64,000 nt of DNA from Prostheceraeus crozeri (Eukaryota; Platyhelminthes; Polycladida; Euryleptidae). Below are positions 30,985 to 43,005 of this stretch, in pieces; the stretch's first letter is position 1, and each line of letters begins with the position of its first letter. Under the pieces are notes generated by a model that worked only from the letters and a program-made list of their open reading frames with translations, did no database searches and had not been told where the DNA came from. Made by a program: the position numbers and the translations under genes. The stretch lies in assembly GCA_907163375.1 (NCBI GenBank), contig CAJQUW010007746.1, forward strand, positions 62,001-126,000. The letters are read 5' to 3'.

Positions 30985-31350
30985 TCAGCGATGAGAAGCG
31001 AACAATGGAATAGTTATAATAAGATTGATGAATATGACGAGGTGGTAAGAGTCGATGGGCATGTCTTTGAGAATCAAGGGGTTTACAGAGGATGAAAAAG
31101 GTACGAGAGGATGAGAAACAGGATTATGAACGACTTTCTTCAAGAATTTCACACGAATATTATCAAGACGTTGCTGCACTGATGACGGGGACAAAGAAAT
31201 GTTGGCCCATTTGCAAGCTCTCTTCTCTATGTTCAGTATCTTGACCATGGCGGATGCAAGGAGGTCACAGAGGGTCGGCCGGCAGTAGACGAGGACGGAG
31301 AAAACATAGGAAAAGCATGCTTTCCAAATGATATGCGTTGGAGATTTTCA
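30985..31350 (-). pseudogene. LINE RT C-terminal fragment
   Basis: The minus strand reads ACFSYVFSVLVYCRPTLCDL and MVKILNIEKRACKWANI, then LDNIRVKFLKKVVHNP, matching the last part of LINE RTs (the E-K-R-A segment after the connection). It is short, divergent from the neighbouring LINEs, and abuts the truncated mariner transposase at about 31370. Confidence 0.55.
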
Positions 31351-31376
31351 CGTTTCTCAGACCCTAAGGTTGTATT

Positions 31377-32114
31377 CTAACAGAAAATCACGGTTTCGCT
31401 CATGGTATATTTTTTTAATCTTAATCTTGATTTGGGGACACCGTGTCGCAGGTAAATCCATTTCTCGTCTATTGTAATCAAATTCTTTCTTGTTAAACGC
31501 GACTTCAGTTGTTCGAGCATATCTTGGCACCTTTCATACCTGACGGCCTTGTTATATGGACTCAATTGATGAGGACTCCAACGAGTATGAATCCACATCT
31601 TCTCCAGATTTTTGCTTAGGATTCTCTGTGCCATTGATTGAGTGATGTCAACAGTTCGTGTGATTACTCTTGTTGACAAGCTGTTGTTATCATCAATCAA
31701 ACGTTTGATTTCTTCTACTTTTTTATATCGTTCGTCGGAGTAATTTCTGCCACTACCATCGATTCGGCTGAAAGTGCATCTGTTTCCTTCTTTGAATTCT
31801 TTGCATAATTCTTGTATCCTTCTGACACTTAATGATTGATCTGGCCAGGAATGCATTAGGATCGTGTGGATTTTTGTCGCTGTATAGTTGCACCTTTTGA
31901 GAGATTCAATTAAGAAATACATTTTTTCTTTTGTACATTCCATGCTGAATGCCAATATTATTGCCAATTGAGATGATATTGTCAAAGTGACTGGAAATCT
32001 TGCAATGTAGAATTTAAATAATTTATCATAGATGAATTTACTACAGTAATCGATGCGACTATGTAGATATCTGCTCAATTTGAATGCCATTTTACGTCTT
32101 CTTATTGACAACAA
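31377..32114 (-). pseudogene. Mariner-like transposase, N-terminal half
   Basis: The open frame has 245 codons; the natural start is probably the Met at residue 58 (MECTKEKMYFLIESL), because the preceding residues do not fit. Two helix-turn-helix regions are visible (IRTILMHSW-like KIHTILMHSWPDQSLSVRRI, and RVITRTVDITQSMAQRIL), then RWSPHQLS and the first catalytic Asp in ITIDEKWIYLRHG. The protein stops at VIFC, before the second and third catalytic residues, so it is inactive. It is not closely similar to the mariner at 1374-2465. TIRs were not found. Confidence 0.75.
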
Positions 32115-35100
32115 TTTATATAGTCATTTATTATAGTCATTTTCAATGAAAAAAACGCGTTTTTTACGACTCAGCCTATAATTCATTTTTGTACGAGTGG
32201 AGGTTAACTCTGAATAATCGGTTTGCATGTTTGTATTTTCAGTCGCCTGCTGACGATGGCCAGCGTAGCTGGTCGCAAGCGCTAGCGCAATATAAGTGTA
32301 TATTGACTTCGACTAGTCTGTTTCCTTACCCAAAAATCAAAAGAGTAGAAAAGAAGATCACTTTTTCTGTTATTATGTTACAATTTGCATTGAGATTGCG
32401 ATGTGATACCGGTTCTATTATTCCCGGAAAAATAATCGCTTATTTGATTGAATATCTGCGTCTCTTGCCCAAAACATGTCCAGTACAGGAACCGTTTAGA
32501 CATCCACGAGTATGATCCAATATTGCATTCATTACACCGAGAATATTTAACGCAGTGAAACCATTTAAAAACATCTTTAAATGCGATTTACAAGTAAACG
32601 ATTGTAACCTAGCAATTGGCGCAGCATGTTGCTGACGTGCCATGAGAATTACCAACGGAACTGAGCAAACCTAGTCGTCAAGGAATCATCAATTTTTGGT
32701 TCCATCAATCAACCTTGATGATAGCTCTTTGATGCACTTGATTTTAAAGTCTGTTCGATGATCTTCTCACTTTTATTCTTTATAAAGTTTCCTTGATTCA
32801 TTCGTAGCTACAAGTAATCTTATTTGGAGGTATTTGCTAACTTCTTCGTCTAACTTTAAACAGATCTTGAAATACTGCAGATTAGCATACATGACAAGCG
32901 TATTGAATATATTGACGATATTCTCCAAAGCATAAGATTGCGTTGTGTCTAATTTACAATTTGCATTTGCCCGTTGTTCTGTACATCAGGACAAGCATTT
33001 AAATGTTTATATCACAGCTAGATACGCTCTCATTCTGACATACATTTACACACACATATCTGCCGCACTTATCGAACTAAACATTCGCAACAAAACGTGT
33101 ATAGAACACTTTCACTATTTATACAAACAAAGTTCATAAGCCTACATTTCTTGTGGCATCGGTTTACCTCAAGTTCCTCCTTAGAAGCCCCAGACTCTGG
33201 ACTATCGATGGTTTGACCCGTAGTCAGCTTTATGTACGAAAAAAGGCTCAGTGCGCTGCTCAACAGCTTACTTCACACTGCTACGTAAGACCAATTGACG
33301 CTTTTTCTCGGTCAAAATGTCGGCCAGGATGAACATTAGTTTCAGTGGAAAATCTTTTCACTTAAAACGTTTGAAAACATGCATCGTTTGGACCTCATCT
33401 TTAAGATGCGTACAGAGTAATTAAGCAGATGCAAGTGAATGAAACGGCCACTACTTCGCATTAGGAAATCCTTCATATATTCAATTGTCCAATTAGACTC
33501 ATTCACAGTATAACAACAAATCAACCAGAGATGTTGGAACCAACATCGACATATTTAAGCAAACGAGCGCACTAGATTAGGCCTCTACATTTATAAACTC
33601 TCATTTCGATACAGTGACGAGGATTGTCTGAACACTTAGGATTTTCAGAGTTGATTTTGCTATGAAAATCGCTGAACTTCGTTGGTATTGTCGGCACAAA
33701 AGTGCTCAGTCAAATATATGGATCTCTCTTCATGATCACTGTCCCTCCAACATCTTTCGACCAGATCATATTGCAGACCCGGTATATCAATTTGCTAAGA
33801 AACTTGTTCAGGAGATTTTTAAGGAGATACTCATGTACAGTGCATTACTTTCATAACACAACCGAACTCAGACGAATGTTTTTGTTTCGAAGTGACTCTT
33901 CAATGGTCGTCAGGCTGTCAACGAGCGGGTACCAATTAATGCTAGTTGTTTGTACTTAGCCAAAAGTAGCGGTTCCGGCCAAATGTTTTCATACATGGTC
34001 AGATTGTGACATTGGATATAATTTTCTTTATAAACAACAATTGCAGCACTGTCATTCTTCGCAATCATATGGAATATGTACATCATTCAACTGGTAGAGT
34101 TTCAAACTGAAAGCGTATTAACAAGCTTTCCACTGGCAATTCGAGATGCCGTCTGCTTTGCTACTTGTCTACGAACGAGTCACAAGAAATTTCGATCTAA
34201 GGTCATCGATCACTGTGAAATGAAACTACGTGTGTGTTTGACTTACTCGACTATTATTTCTGTGTAGGTTCTTCATCAACAAAGTAGACTTACTTAATTT
34301 TATGGATCTTCGTGCAGAATTTTACCTTTTTCAACCTGCTTTTCTCACAGCTTTCCTTTTGTTGCAACTGTGAGTGTACGCTTTGCATTAGATGTGAAGC
34401 AGGGCGATCTAATTTGAGTACTTTTTGAGCACCGATCCTCGCCCAATCAGAACATGCACTATGAATTATTGTAGAATATGCGAGTCACACATGCAAATAG
34501 GAACAGCAGAAAAAGATGAAATCACGAAGCCGATTAAAGTTTTCGGATGACCTGTCAGGGTGTAACAATGTCCTTGGTGTAATGACAATGTAATCTGAGC
34601 AGTCGAAATTATGACTATTGAAAAGTGACTTCAGGACACATAATTTCAAGTTTTCTGTGGAATGACCCATGCATTATCTGCTTTATGCGTAAAGTATAAC
34701 AGATATGTTTGATAGAACTTCTTCTATGTCGTGATAAGTTTCAAATGATAAATCACATTTATCACGTTAGTATAATGATGTCACAATCATTATGAATCAA
34801 AGTGATTTACCGGCGATTATGCCGGCATAAAAAAGACGTGCGAATCAGTCTCCATTCAATTCTACCCTAAAACCAGCCAATAGCGTTCTTCCCCTCCTGA
34901 CGTCCCTGACACGTCTAGGCTATTATTAGTTATTCAAAATCATTGTCAATGTGTCTGTCATCAGCACAGATTTTTCATAGAACTAAAGCGGTGAGTTGGC
35001 TGTTTGATAATTCAAAGTCAGAATCAATTGAGTGATAAAATGTCAGTTCTGACTGCTTCTAGGGAATGTCAAAAATCATGACAATCTCCAAAAACCCTTA

Positions 35101-35480
35101 TAGAAGCGCTATGGGAGCTGTGAGGACGCCCTCAACACCCACTGCTGGAAATGCCGCAGTTGAGCGAGGATTAGTGATCACATTGTACTTAAGACATGAT
35201 TATCAGGAGCAAATCATCTCAATAAATCATCAACCAAATCAGAGCAGAAATAAGTTATTTGGCATGGGAAAGTCAGTTTGATACAATGAAAATGTCAATT
35301 TTAAAGAGTCGAGCCACTTTTCTAAAGTAAGCTACCTCTTTTTCTTTTGTGATTACATCTTTGATTCTATGGAGCTATCCAACAATGTACATGTACATGT
35401 ATATCCAATTCATTGGATTTTCTTCAGATTTTGTAAGATCTTCTGAATTTAGATTTTGCTATACAGATTAACAGATTTCT
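32115..35480. other. No gene recognised
   Basis: About 3.4 kb of AT-rich sequence. Several open stretches of 60-108 codons (for example 32189-32515, 33702-33959 and 35066-35281 on the plus strand) show no domain, signal or repeat support. No TE ends were found by eye. Confidence 0.4.
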
Positions 35481-35740
35481 GTTGTTAAAAGATTCCTGCA
35501 CTTTTGTGTTGTGTCCCCGTTAAAACAGCCGTTTGCTAGAGCATCTCAAGCAGTTATATTTCCAAACCAGCTCTACGAACTTTATACATGAAATTCAAAT
35601 ATGGTTATCATGGATATCACGGCATCATGACACGACATGATATACAGGATATAGTATCCATACAAAGAAGGCTAAACAAAGCATGGAAATCAAAAATGTT
35701 CGCAAATGATAGTTGTAACCAGGGACATCTATGATTAATA
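35480..35740 (-). repeat. G2 gypsy LTR-like segment
   Basis: On the minus strand this block (GGCTGTTTTAACGGGGACAC; CATGTCGTGTCATGATGCCG) matches 49000-49440. It lies downstream of the G2 integrase fragment, and its partner lies just upstream of a G2 gag start. The two positions together suggest it is the element's LTR; no clean TG...CA ends or target duplicates were seen. Confidence 0.45.
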
Positions 35741-36051
35741 TAAGATATCTTGCATTAATCATAGATGTCTATAGATATCTATACTTCTCACTTGGGCAGG
35801 TTGTTGTGCGGTTAGGCTCCTGTTTGCGGCTTGCTTTCAGCTTTGTTGCTTATGCTAACTATACTTAACCGCCATCGTGTTAGTGTCTCCGCCTCAACCT
35901 CAGGACCCACCTTGTATTATTGATTACGAACCTCATCTTCTTGATATTCTATAGATATCTTATCATGGATTTGCTTCATTCATTTACATTAAGTGCTTTG
36001 TCGCAATTTCCATTTCTCAAGTCATGATCAGACATAATAGTTGCTTAGTCA

Positions 36052-36929
36052 TCACCACAGAATTAGATTGTTTAATCGTATCACTTTGCTAGAAGTGCAA
36101 ACTGATTCAAACAGATGGCACATGCAGGAACTTAATAAGTGGGAAAAAGAAATTTTTAATACCTTACATGATATGATACGCAATATTTGCGCATCATGAC
36201 CTACGGCTGTACGTCCATCTGAATGCTCTACCAAAGACGCATTGTATCCTTGCCTGAACAAAAACTTGACATTGGTTACCTGCGCCTTGCGATAGGGTTT
36301 GTATAGCAGATTTTGCATCGGCTTCAGGTAGCTTATGATTGGGCAACGTAACCTACGTCCAAACATCAGTTCAGCTGGTGTCCTTCCTCCTTCCCTGACT
36401 GCTGTGTTATGATGGACAATCATCAGACGATGCAAAAACGCTTGAGGAGACTTTTGCTGGGCTAAAACCCTTAATTGCAGCCTTGACCACGCGCACCATG
36501 CGATCCGCCAGTCCATTGCTCTGCAGTCTGTATTCAGGTGAGTGGAGGAGTTTGCATCCTATGCCGTTTAGCCAAGATCGGAATTGCGAACTCGTGAATT
36601 CTGGAGCGTCATCACCAACCAGAGTTTGGAATTCCGAATATTGAAAATAATCCTTGTAGATGGTTTGTTACCGATGGAGTTGTTCTATCCTTGCTAAATA
36701 ATGCGTGCAACCACCTCGAATATGCGTCTGCGACAACCAAAATATTTCCCGTTTGACTATGGAAACCCCAGTCTATATGAATGCGACTCCACAGGGTATC
36801 TTCCTTGGGACATGTGTGAGTTGTATCAAATGGACGAAACTTTGCTCGACAGCAAGTGTTGCAATTTCTTACAAAATTTTCAATTTGAGTATTAATGTCG
36901 GCCAGTAGAATTCTCGTCGTACCAGGCAC
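36052..36929 (-). pseudogene. G2 gypsy integrase, decayed
   Basis: Two overlapping-frame pieces. 36612-36929 holds the second half of the zinc domain (VRNCNTCCRAKF) and the first catalytic region (LWSRIHIDWGFH, with Asp), then VVADAYSRWLHALF. 36052-36516 holds the C-terminal region (LHRLMIVHHNTAVREGGRTP, AELMFGRRLRCP). The sequence between them and the remaining catalytic residues are damaged. It resembles the K02A2.6-like integrases of Ty3/gypsy elements. Confidence 0.8.
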
Positions 36930-37129
36930 AAGGCTGAATGATGACCATTATGCGATTGATGGGCATTTTATATGATATCATGATGGACTAATGATTGCGG
37001 TGGTATAATTCTCGATCCTCTGTGTATACATCCGCATTCATCGATCGTGAGCTGGATTGCCATTCTCTTGAACGGTCGCTCACGCGCACTTACATTATTC
37101 CAATTGCCACTAACGATGCGCTTTTTTTA

Positions 37130-37535
37130 GATCATTTAGATTTCAATCGTTTTCATATTCTTGTTTAATAATGCTTATATCAATACAAGGTTCAGAAAAA
37201 TGCACTTCTGGTAATTCAGTATCGTCATGATCATGTATCCGTGACAAATAGGCTCCAGTAACATTCTTTTCGCCAGGAATGTATTCTATTTCAAAATCGT
37301 AATTCATCATATATTAAGGACTTATGATCTGTTTGTATCTTGAAACTTTTACCTGACAAAAAATTCTGCTTCCCTCTCAATGTTAGTGTAATTTTTTTCA
37401 GTCTTTGTTTACTTTCTTGAGATGTACCAATTCGGGTGTCCATCCTGTGAAAGAACAGCTCCAATGGAATTACAAGAAGCGTCTGCAGTAAGGATGGAGT
37501 CCTTGTTCAAAGAGAAGGATTTATTGTGAAATTAA
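37130..37535 (-). pseudogene. G2 gypsy RNase H, decayed
   Basis: The minus strand reads DSILTADASCNSIGAVLSQD (catalytic Asp of RNase H) near 37450-37515, and further on DFEIEYIPGEKNVTGAYLSR (the usual Y-x-PG-x-x-N-x-x-AD-x-LSR end) near 37220-37310. Stops and frame changes lie between. Confidence 0.75.
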
Positions 37536-37614
37536 AGCTGCATGTCATCTTTGCCTCTTGTCTTATGGAATTCACAAGATTCATAATTAGCTCATTTCCA
37601 TGAACTAAGTTGGT

Positions 37615-38451
37615 CACGGTGTGTATTTTAGGGGTTATACCTCAAGTTTCATGCCCACTCTGGAAACCAAATGGAGGTTGTTCCACATGTCCTATGAAGT
37701 GTAAAAAACAAATTTGAAAAAAATCTATCGAGTCCTTTTCTTTCTGCAGCTTTTTTACACTTTTTTGCTTTTTTTGCTTTCATGTTATAATAGACTTTCC
37801 TTGAAATTATGTGCCCACTCTAGAAACTAAATGGAGATTGCTTAATATATCATAGGGAGTATAAAAAAGTAAATTTGAAAAATTTCTATCGAGCCCTTTT
37901 CTTTCAGCAGCTTTTTTGCACTTTTTTGCTTTTCCACATAATTGTTCTAATACATTTTCCTTGAAGTTATGTGCCCACTCTACAAACCAAATGCAGATTG
38001 CTTCATATGTCCTAGGAAATACTTTAAATGCAAATTGAAAATAATCTGTCGAGCTCTTTTCTTTCAGCAGCTGGTTTCCACTTTTTCGCTTTTTTGCATA
38101 ATTGTCATAGCACGCTTTCCAAGAAATTATATGACTTTGTCCATATCTCTGACAAAACTCTAAATAGTTGCTGAAATGCATACAGTTGCTTATATGATTA
38201 TAGAGATCAGATAAATGTATTTTTTATCTGGTAAGCTATACTGATGATATTGAAGCTGTTTTACTCTTTTTGCATGCATGCTTAATCAATTCTGTAGGCC
38301 AATTAATGCTTGCATCGTATCTACTCTATGAAAAAACAATTGTAAGTTTAGATGAAAACACTAATTTGATGATAGCCAATTCCTAGGACATGTGGAACAA
38401 CCTCCATTTGGTTTCCAGAGTGGGCATGAAACCTCTACAAAACACACCGTG
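37615..38451. mobile_element. TIR element with CACGGTGTGT ends and internal 160-bp tandem repeats
   Basis: 837 bp, ends CACGGTGTGTATTTTAG / CACGGTGTGTTTTGTAG in inverted orientation, TIRs of about 80 bp, flanked by TGGT at 37611-37614 and 38452-38455. It interrupts the G2 gypsy RT-RNase H region. The left part contains three head-to-tail copies of a 160-bp unit (GCCCACTCT at 37653, 37813 and 37973) that starts with TIR-like sequence. A minus-strand open stretch (37807-38181) follows the repeats and is unlikely to be a gene. The superfamily is uncertain; a 4-bp duplication would fit Chapaev-like elements. Confidence 0.75.
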
Positions 38452-38455
38452 TGGT

Positions 38456-38782
38456 AGACATAACTTCAATAAAACGATAATTTTCGAGCAACCATGTTGA
38501 CTTATATATCTCAAACATAACTATTTTTGCATTCATGAATTATATTGTGTTTCATTTTGGATTGATAATATGCTTAGTTCCAAAATTACATAATGCGTAA
38601 TTGTTGATGGTCAGATACTTATTGATTATTCATGAAACGCCTTTATTATGAACATGTATTAAAATCGAATTCAGTATTGTATGTTTGACTATTAAATGTC
38701 ATTATCTTACTAGTTACAAAACAGTAGTAACATTAGTGTGATCTTTATTGACAAAAGGCCTTAAATCAACAGATATTAGAAA
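38456..38782. other. No gene recognised
   Basis: AT-rich remnant between the TIR element and the G2 RT fragment. Confidence 0.4.
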
Positions 38783-38959
38783 TCATTGATGCTTTCCTTT
38801 AACATTGTGCTGGTATGGCTTTAATATGTAAAGCATACCACATTTGAAATAACATACGAAAAGCATACAAATATATACCAAGATAATACAGAAATATATA
38901 TGCATCCTTCGTATGTGATTGGTATTGAGCGATTTACAGTGTAGCAACGTTTTCAACAT

Positions 38960-39893
38960 ATTAAAATTTTTATAACAATTTTCATTCCAATTAAGGCTAT
39001 TTTTGTGCTCTTTGTCTATAGAATCATATAATGGCGCACATATTTCAGCGAAATTTTTAATGAAGCGGCCGTAGTAATTAGCTAGTCCTGAAAACTCATT
39101 CTTCGGGTGCTTAAGGATCAGCAATTTTGGTAATCAAAGACCGATCAGGTTTGATCCCATCTTTGCTGAATATGAATCCCAAAAAATTTAGCGATTGAGA
39201 TGATTCTATGCATTTACTGTCGTTGATCGTCACATTATGATCAAACAATCGATTTCGTACTTGTTTAAGTCGTCGTTTTAACTGGCCCTCCGAAGATGCG
39301 CATACCATGATGTCATCTTGGTACACAGTTGTCCCGGCTAGTCCCCTCAATATTTGTTCCATAAATCGCTGAAAGGTTGCACTGTCATTTTTCATGCCCA
39401 TTATGAGACGATTGATTGTTTACAGTCCTTTGTGTGTATTAATTACTGCCAATGTTTTAGATTTTTCATCTAAGGCAATTTGCCAGTAGGAATACTTCAG
39501 ATTAATTTAGCAAAAATTGAAGCATTGCCTATCCAACTGAATATATCCTCTGTAGATGGAAGAGGATATGCGTCAGATTGTATATGACGATTCAAAGTTG
39601 CCCTCAAATCCACGCACATACGATATCCGCCATCTTGTTTCTTTACCCACACTACAGAGGTAGCATGTGTAGCATGAGATATTGGAGTTATTATACCCTG
39701 TCTTTCTAATCTTGACAATTCGTTATCTAAAGTTTCAAGCTGATGAATTGGAATAGTGCGAACATGGCAGAATTTTAGATGTTGGTTTTCATTTGCATTA
39801 TTTTTCAATTGCCACTGATGTTTTCCAAACAAAACATTTGCTGTGCTATTGACAGTTCCACAACGTCGCCTTTTTATTACATCCCAGCCAAAC
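38960..39893 (-). pseudogene. G2 gypsy RT, decayed
   Basis: Three pieces in different frames: 39497-39893 (GWDVIKRRRCG, LERQGIITPISHATHATSVV, GGYRMCVDLRATLNRHIQSD, YPLPSTEDIF), 39111-39401 (DSATFQRFMEQILRGL; YQDDIMVCAS, catalytic YQDD; SLNFLGFIFSKDGIKPD) and 38960-39124 (FSGLANYYGRFIKNFAEI, RT connection). The order is that of a gypsy RT fused to RNase H. Multiple frameshifts make it non-functional. The 5' end is cut by the LINE at 39893. Confidence 0.85.
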
Positions 39894-40193
39894 ATTGTAC
39901 TGGAAAACAGCGATATTTCACTTGTTGATAAGCACAAGACTCTTGGTGTTGTAATACACAACAATTTATCATGGGATTATCACGTTGACCGGGTTACGAA
40001 GACTGTGAAACGAAGTTTATATCTATTCTCTAGAGTCAAACCCTATCTGCCACATTTTGCTCGTTTGAAGTTTGCTTCATGCTTCATTTTACCACATATT
40101 GATTATTGCTTACCAGTATGGGGATTTGGCAGCACAAAAAATCAAAGGATAGAGTATTAGGAAAAACGATGAGAATGATATTGAACATACGCC
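39893..40193 (+). pseudogene. LINE RT C-terminal region, first part
   Basis: Reads ISLVDKHKTLGVVIHNNLSW, DYHVDRVTKTVKRSLYLFSR and FILPHIDYCLPVWG: the RT thumb and connection typical of these LINEs. A stop near 40157 is followed by TMRMILNIR in another frame, then the piggyBac-like insertion. Confidence 0.85.
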
Positions 40194-40197
40194 CTAA

Positions 40198-41165
40198 GCC
40201 TCAGAGACCTGAGGGGGTCCAGTGGACCCCGGAGCCACATTTTTCTATTTCATTTTTTACGCTGACGATATATCAACCACTCAAGACCATACAAAATCAT
40301 CATTTCTGACAGTGAATCTGCATGTGTTATTTCATTTCAATTGAATCAGCAGAAGTATGCCAGATAGGCCAAGGGGGTCCACTGGATCCCCCCTTAGGTC
40401 TCAGATGGTGTAGAAATTCCATCATAAAATTTTTGTAATTAGATGAAAAATGATTTCGAACATGACCACGATGGTGTATAAAGAGTGAAAGTCATTTTTA
40501 TTCATTGTTTGCATCATGCTCGTAGATGTGCAATGTGTTGGAAGATCGCAAAATGTGAATATTTTGCTTTCGCACATGATCTCGCGTGACTGGTTGGCCT
40601 ATATGAACAACTCGACATAAATCAATGTCCCAAATGAAAGCTATCATTATATTCGCAGTTGAGCACCAAAAACTGATTGATGACAAACTTTTCACAGCAT
40701 TAATGATAAGTTTGAGATCTCCACAGCTGTTTTTGATTCTAGAAGTATAGCAATTTTGACTCATTTTAGGTCTATTTCTGATAGCTTTGGATAAATTTGA
40801 AGGAATGTACAAATGGAAAGGATTAGCTGCATGAATTAAATCAATTTCATCAAAATCAACTATCTGAGGCTTTATGGTGACACAAAATATCGTAAAGCCG
40901 CCTCCTAGTACAAATGATGCTGTACTAAATGTGGTTAACTTACAAAAACACCATATTTTCGCACGTGTTTACTGAGAAGGCTGAAAGTCACTCAAGGGAT
41001 TCGTTATACCGACCTGCTACACGCAAACATCATTGTTTTACTTAAAATCAACTTTCCTAATGTTTTGATATCGATTTAAGCAGGTAAACTAAGAATATGT
41101 TAAAGGGGTCCACTGGACCCCCCCTCAGGTCTCAGAGGGTGTGAAAAAGCTCAGGTCTCTGAGGG
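40198..41165. mobile_element. PiggyBac-like non-autonomous element (TTAA-flanked)
   Basis: 968 bp within the LINE. The right end CCCTCAGAGACCTGAG (inverted) abuts TTAA at 41166-41169; the left end GCCTCAGAGACCTGAGG abuts CTAA at 40194-40197, a one-base variant. Sub-terminal near-palindromes GGGGTCCAGTGGACCCC (40214-40230) and GGGGTCCACTGGACCCC (near 41105) mark both ends, with a third copy near 40375-40392. A minus-strand open stretch (40498-40812) has no recognisable transposase motif. TTAA targets and CCC starts fit piggyBac. Confidence 0.75.
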
Positions 41166-41516
41166 TTAAAGACAATGTATTCATGAGCGCCATGTTTGAA
41201 AAATTACATTGGCTTCCTTCTTTATTGCGTGCAAAGTATAGGATATCGGTCATGGTCTATAAAGCTTTGAATGGATTGGCACCATCTTACATCAATGACA
41301 TGCTATCGTTTCGCAGTACCGTGCGCTCTTTGAGATCGACCGAGAAAAATCTGCTTAGTATTCCCTTTAACCGAACCAAGTTAGAAAGTACTTGTTTTTC
41401 CGTCCGTGCGCCATCCATATACAATGAACTTCCTGCTACCATAAGACAATCACAAACTCTTAGGTCATTCAAGCATTTGCGCTTTGATCATTATTTTAAA
41501 TTTGTAACGAGTTAAC
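41130..41516 (+). pseudogene. LINE RT C-terminal region, second part
   Basis: Resumes with LKDNVFMSAMFEKLHWLPSL, then YKALNGLAPSYINDML and FSVRAPSIYNELPATIRQSQ with TLRSFKHLRF at the end: the canonical C-terminus of these LINE ORF2 proteins, ending in TAA at 41515. This part is unbroken from the TTAA site onward. Confidence 0.88.
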
Positions 41517-41674
41517 TTTCATCATCTTTTTCATTGTTTATTACCAACTGATCTTCTTATCTTGATATTTTTTATGTGAGAGCGTTGCTCGGCCATTTTG
41601 TAAAAAGGATTCTTCCGAAAATCCTCCGAGGATAAATAAAGTTCATTATTATTATTATGTGAACGTTAGTAGCT

Positions 41675-41953
41675 ATGAGTGATAATAAAAACGAAATATT
41701 AACTTTAGATGATGCAGAACAAGGTAAATGTTGGCTCTCAGTATTTGAGGCTAACTGCCGATCTAAAAAATTGAAGATAGATAGTGGACTTCTCCTAAAA
41801 CACCTTTTCATAGAGAAATGTGATACAGAAGTCCTTCTGAAAGTATGTTCTCTCCTGCCAAATAATGAATTAGACACTCTGTTGTTTTCGGAGATTGAGA
41901 AAGTTACTCTTGAATATATAGAACCAAGAAAGCGATTAGTTAGTTCAAAGTAA
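41675..41953 (+). pseudogene. G2 gypsy Gag, N-terminal part
   Basis: Begins MSDNKNEILTLDDAEQGKCW and continues with a capsid-like stretch (SVFEANCRSKKLKIDSGLLL, EVLLKVCSLLPNNELDTLL) to KRLVSSK, where an insertion interrupts it at 41946. A second, more damaged copy lies at 49560-49800. The continuation of gag is at about 46650. Confidence 0.65.
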
Positions 41954-42536
41954 GTATATAAGAGAAGTATGCAATCAAAGCATGATTTGTGGGGACATCT
42001 ATGATATTACTTTTTCGCCAGCTCTTATAAGCAGTTTTATATGATATCTCAATCGATAACAGAAGAGTATTGAAATATGGAAATATTAAATGCAAGGGAC
42101 AGAATAGCTATGTCAAAACTATGAATCAGCGAAAAATTACATAGTTATCCGTAGATGTTTGGAAGACAAAAATATAGATGAAGAACCATTTCTATGGTTA
42201 GAAAGTCAGAGTTGATTTGGCATAGAAATTAATCGATTGTCAAGGTATTTAATAGACGACTGTAAACCACTCATTTATCTACGCATTGATGTGGGCGCCA
42301 TATGATTGTTTTCCTATATTAATGCATTTGCCAACTTTTGTCCACTGAACATATTGTAATCTTTATCCCGAATCTACAAATACTTCATCTTCTTGTTGAT
42401 AACCAGTTGTGCATACATGTACATTCATTGATCAGTTTTAGATTTCGATTCACTAAAATGATCACTAAAGCATCGATATATCATTTAAATGATTGATAGT
42501 TAGTTAGTGATCGGTCTGATGCAAATAAGAAAAAAT

Positions 42537-42860
42537 GATGAATGATGCTCCTGCCTTAAGCTGCAGATAATTTGTATTAATTGCATTTGAATTTATTGAG
42601 CAATTAACACAATAGTTCCTCGGCTTCCGGCAAATCTCTGAAAAATAAAACTATATTCACAACAGAAAAAAAGGAAAGCAACACGAAACATTCAGATGAT
42701 GAATGATGCTCCTGCCTTAAGCTGCAGATACTTTGTATTAATTGCATTTGAATATATTGAGCAATTAACACAATAGTTCCTCGGCTTCCGGCAAATCGCT
42801 GAAAAATAAAACTGTATTCACAACAGAAAAAAAGGAAATCAACACGAAACATTCAGAAGC
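42537..42860. repeat. Tandem duplication, 161-bp unit
   Basis: Two head-to-tail copies starting GATGAATGATGCTCCTGCC at 42537 and 42698, each running through CTTCCGGCAAATC to CACGAAACATTCAGA. The related copy at 3480-3640 has the unit once. Confidence 0.93.
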
Positions 42861-43005
42861 AAGTTAAAGCATTTCGGACATCGGACACTTGAATTAAGCA
42901 AACGTAGATTTGATTTTATAGGTTAGAATATTATAGGCTGTATCAAAAGGTCTTCCAACGAAATTTATATTATAAAGTTATATAAAATAAACCAACGTTT
43001 CTCCT

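Larger units (their letters stand above)
39893..41657 (+). mobile_element. 5'-truncated LINE with (ATT)n tail, hit by a piggyBac-like element
   Basis: A CR1/Jockey-like LINE 3' end inserted between the G2 pol (minus) and G2 gag (plus) fragments. RT sequence lies on both sides of a 968-bp insertion (40198-41165) and reads continuously once that is ignored. It ends AATAAAGTTC then ATTATTATT at 41645-41657. Confidence 0.85.

Noticed and set aside
35750-35990. tRNA-derived SINE around TGTGCGGTTAGGCTCC
   Set aside because: No convincing A and B box pair, tail or second copy in the window.
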